A DNA stretch of 14,542 nucleotides from an uncultured Campylobacter sp. (lineage in GTDB: Bacteria; Actinomycetota; Actinomycetes; Mycobacteriales; Mycobacteriaceae): NCBI GenBank assembly GCA_943913625.1, contig CALTYW010000055.1, positions 1 to 14,542 on the forward strand, in the 5' to 3' direction. Under the pieces are notes generated by a model that was given only the letters and a program-made list of their open reading frames with translations, had not been told where the DNA came from and ran no database searches. This document shows positions 13,694 through 14,542 of this stretch, piece after piece (the stretch's first letter is position 1; each line of letters begins with the position of its first letter). Position numbers and translations under genes: made by a program.

Positions 13694-14454
13694 GTGCTCC
13701 CCGCGTGAGCGGGGATGAGCCCCTGACGGGCCGCCTCGGGGCGGTCGTAGGGCTGTGCTCCCCGCGTGAGCGGGGATGAGCCACACGTCCACTCCTGACC
13801 GCCGTACTTAACGGTTGTGCTCCCCGCGTGAGCGGGGATGAGCCGGTCCCCCACCCGCCGGTTCAGCACCGCGCAGCGTGCTCCCCGCGTGAGCGGGGAT
13901 GAGCCCCGGGTGGCTTTCAGCGCCAGTTCGAGACGGCCGTGCTCCCCGCGTGAGCGGGGATGAGCCCTCAAAGCAGGAGACTGGTGCGGGTTCTGCCGGG
14001 TGCTCCCCGCGTGAGCGGGGATGAGCCGTCTGGCGGGGTGGTTTCGCTTACCCCGCCGGGGTGCTCCCCGCGTGAGCGGGGATGAGCCCACACACCACCG
14101 CAACAACACAACGCCCGCGAAGTGCTCCCCGCGTGAGCGGGGATGAGCCCTATCCACCCCCTACCTAGATAAGGATTATGACGTGCTCCCCGCGTGAGCG
14201 GGGATGAGCCCAGGGTGCGCGGGGCGGTGACGGCGGGAAGGGTGTGCTCCCCGCGTGAGCGGGGATGAGCCCATCTGGTCGGTGAGACGGTTGAAGTCCT
14301 CATCGTGCTCCCCGCGTGAGCGGGGATGAGCCCCGGCGCGGGTTGGCTTGGATGAACCGCTGCTGGTGCTCCCCGCGTGAGCGGGGATGAGCCCTTTCCG
14401 CCACGGTTCCCACTTGTCGCGGTAGTGTGCTCCCCGCGTGAGCGGGGATGAGCC

Positions 14455-14542
14455 CTCGACTCCATCATCTTCCAGCTCTCCGGGGAGGTGCTCCCCGCGT
14501 GAGCGGGGATGAGCCCTCGACTCCATCATCTTCCAGCTCTCC
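14455..14542 (+). other. Tandem duplicated spacer (41 and 42)
   Basis: Spacer 41 (14455-14487) begins CTCGACTCCATCATCTTCC. The 27 visible bases of spacer 42 (14516-14542) are identical to it, with one perfect repeat between. Confidence 0.9.

Larger units (their letters stand above)
11982..14542 (+). CRISPR. Type I-E CRISPR array, 42 repeats in window, continues beyond right edge
   Basis: The 28 bp repeat begins GTGCTCC, folds as TCCCCGC-GTGA-GCGGGGA and ends ATGAGCC. All 42 copies that I read (first at 11982-12009, last at 14488-14515) are identical. Spacers are 33 bp except numbers 4, 5, 12, 19 and 30, which are 34 bp; the last is cut by the window end. The base after each repeat is C in 34 cases, G in 7 (spacers 1, 4, 10, 12, 22, 31, 34) and A in one (30), so it behaves like the PAM-derived 29th base of I-E repeats. 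Orientation follows the E. coli repeat, with the leader at the left and transcription to the right, divergent from cas3. The absence of any decayed repeat suggests that the trailer end has not been reached. Confidence 0.99.

Noticed and set aside
11913..14529. Long minus-strand reading frames full of repeated peptides such as AHPRSRGEH, GSSPLTRGA and GLIPAHAGST
   Set aside because: These are translations of the CRISPR repeat in its three frames. The 61 bp period shifts the frame by one at each unit, which produces the rotating peptides. They are not proteins.

Overview
The window looks like an accessory locus of a high-GC Gram-positive bacterium (Actinomycetota). A Corynebacterium-like host is my best guess, from the GTG/TTG starts, the GC-rich codons, the actinobacterial style of the Cas proteins and a likely leaderless promoter. 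No phylogenetic marker is present, so the genus is an inference.

Layout from left to right. (1) Positions 1-1125 hold the 3' part of an IS30-family transposase that runs off the left edge, followed by a probable IS end. (2) Positions 1181-1305 hold six tandem 22-23 bp units centred on GTCGAC, leading into a likely leaderless promoter. (3) Positions 1325-2607 hold a decayed AAA ATPase / DUF4143 gene with one in-frame stop and one frameshift. (4) On the minus strand, positions 11694 down to 2604 hold a complete, intact, tightly packed type I-E CRISPR-Cas operon: cas3-casA(cse1)-casB(cse2)-cas7e-cas5e-cas6e-cas1e-cas2e. Most junctions overlap by 1-4 bases, and cas2 converges on the ATPase pseudogene through a shared CTAG. 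(5) Positions 11695-11981 are a 287 bp divergent region holding the cas3 promoter and the CRISPR leader. (6) From 11982 to the right edge lies a CRISPR array on the plus strand with 42 identical 28 bp repeats and 33-34 bp spacers. It is still running at the window end.

How it works together: Cas1-Cas2 acquire spacers, Cas6e cuts the pre-crRNA, CasA/CasB/Cas7/Cas5/Cas6 form Cascade, and Cas3 degrades the target. All catalytic motifs I looked for are present.

The most interesting signal is in the divergent region. Two degenerate CRISPR repeats (11841-11868 and 11890-11917) flank a short 20-21 nt pseudo-spacer. This lies outside the array, on the leader side, where decayed repeats are not expected. 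The first degenerate repeat keeps the stem and an intact crRNA 5' handle; the second keeps the stem but has lost the handle. Counted in type I-E register, the pseudo-spacer matches the cas3 promoter region at positions 1-5, 7-11, 13-15 and 17. The mismatches at 6, 12 and 18 fall on the flipped-out bases of I-E crRNA. The matched site is preceded by AAC, which agrees with the C that follows 34 of 42 array repeats and so with a C-ending PAM. I read this as a crRNA-like regulatory RNA (CreR type) that guides Cascade to repress its own operon without full target complementarity. This is inference from sequence alone.

Other points: spacers 26 and 28 differ at three bases that are all synonymous in one frame, an exact spacer duplication lies at the right edge, and a 20 bp near-palindrome overlaps the cas3 -10 box.
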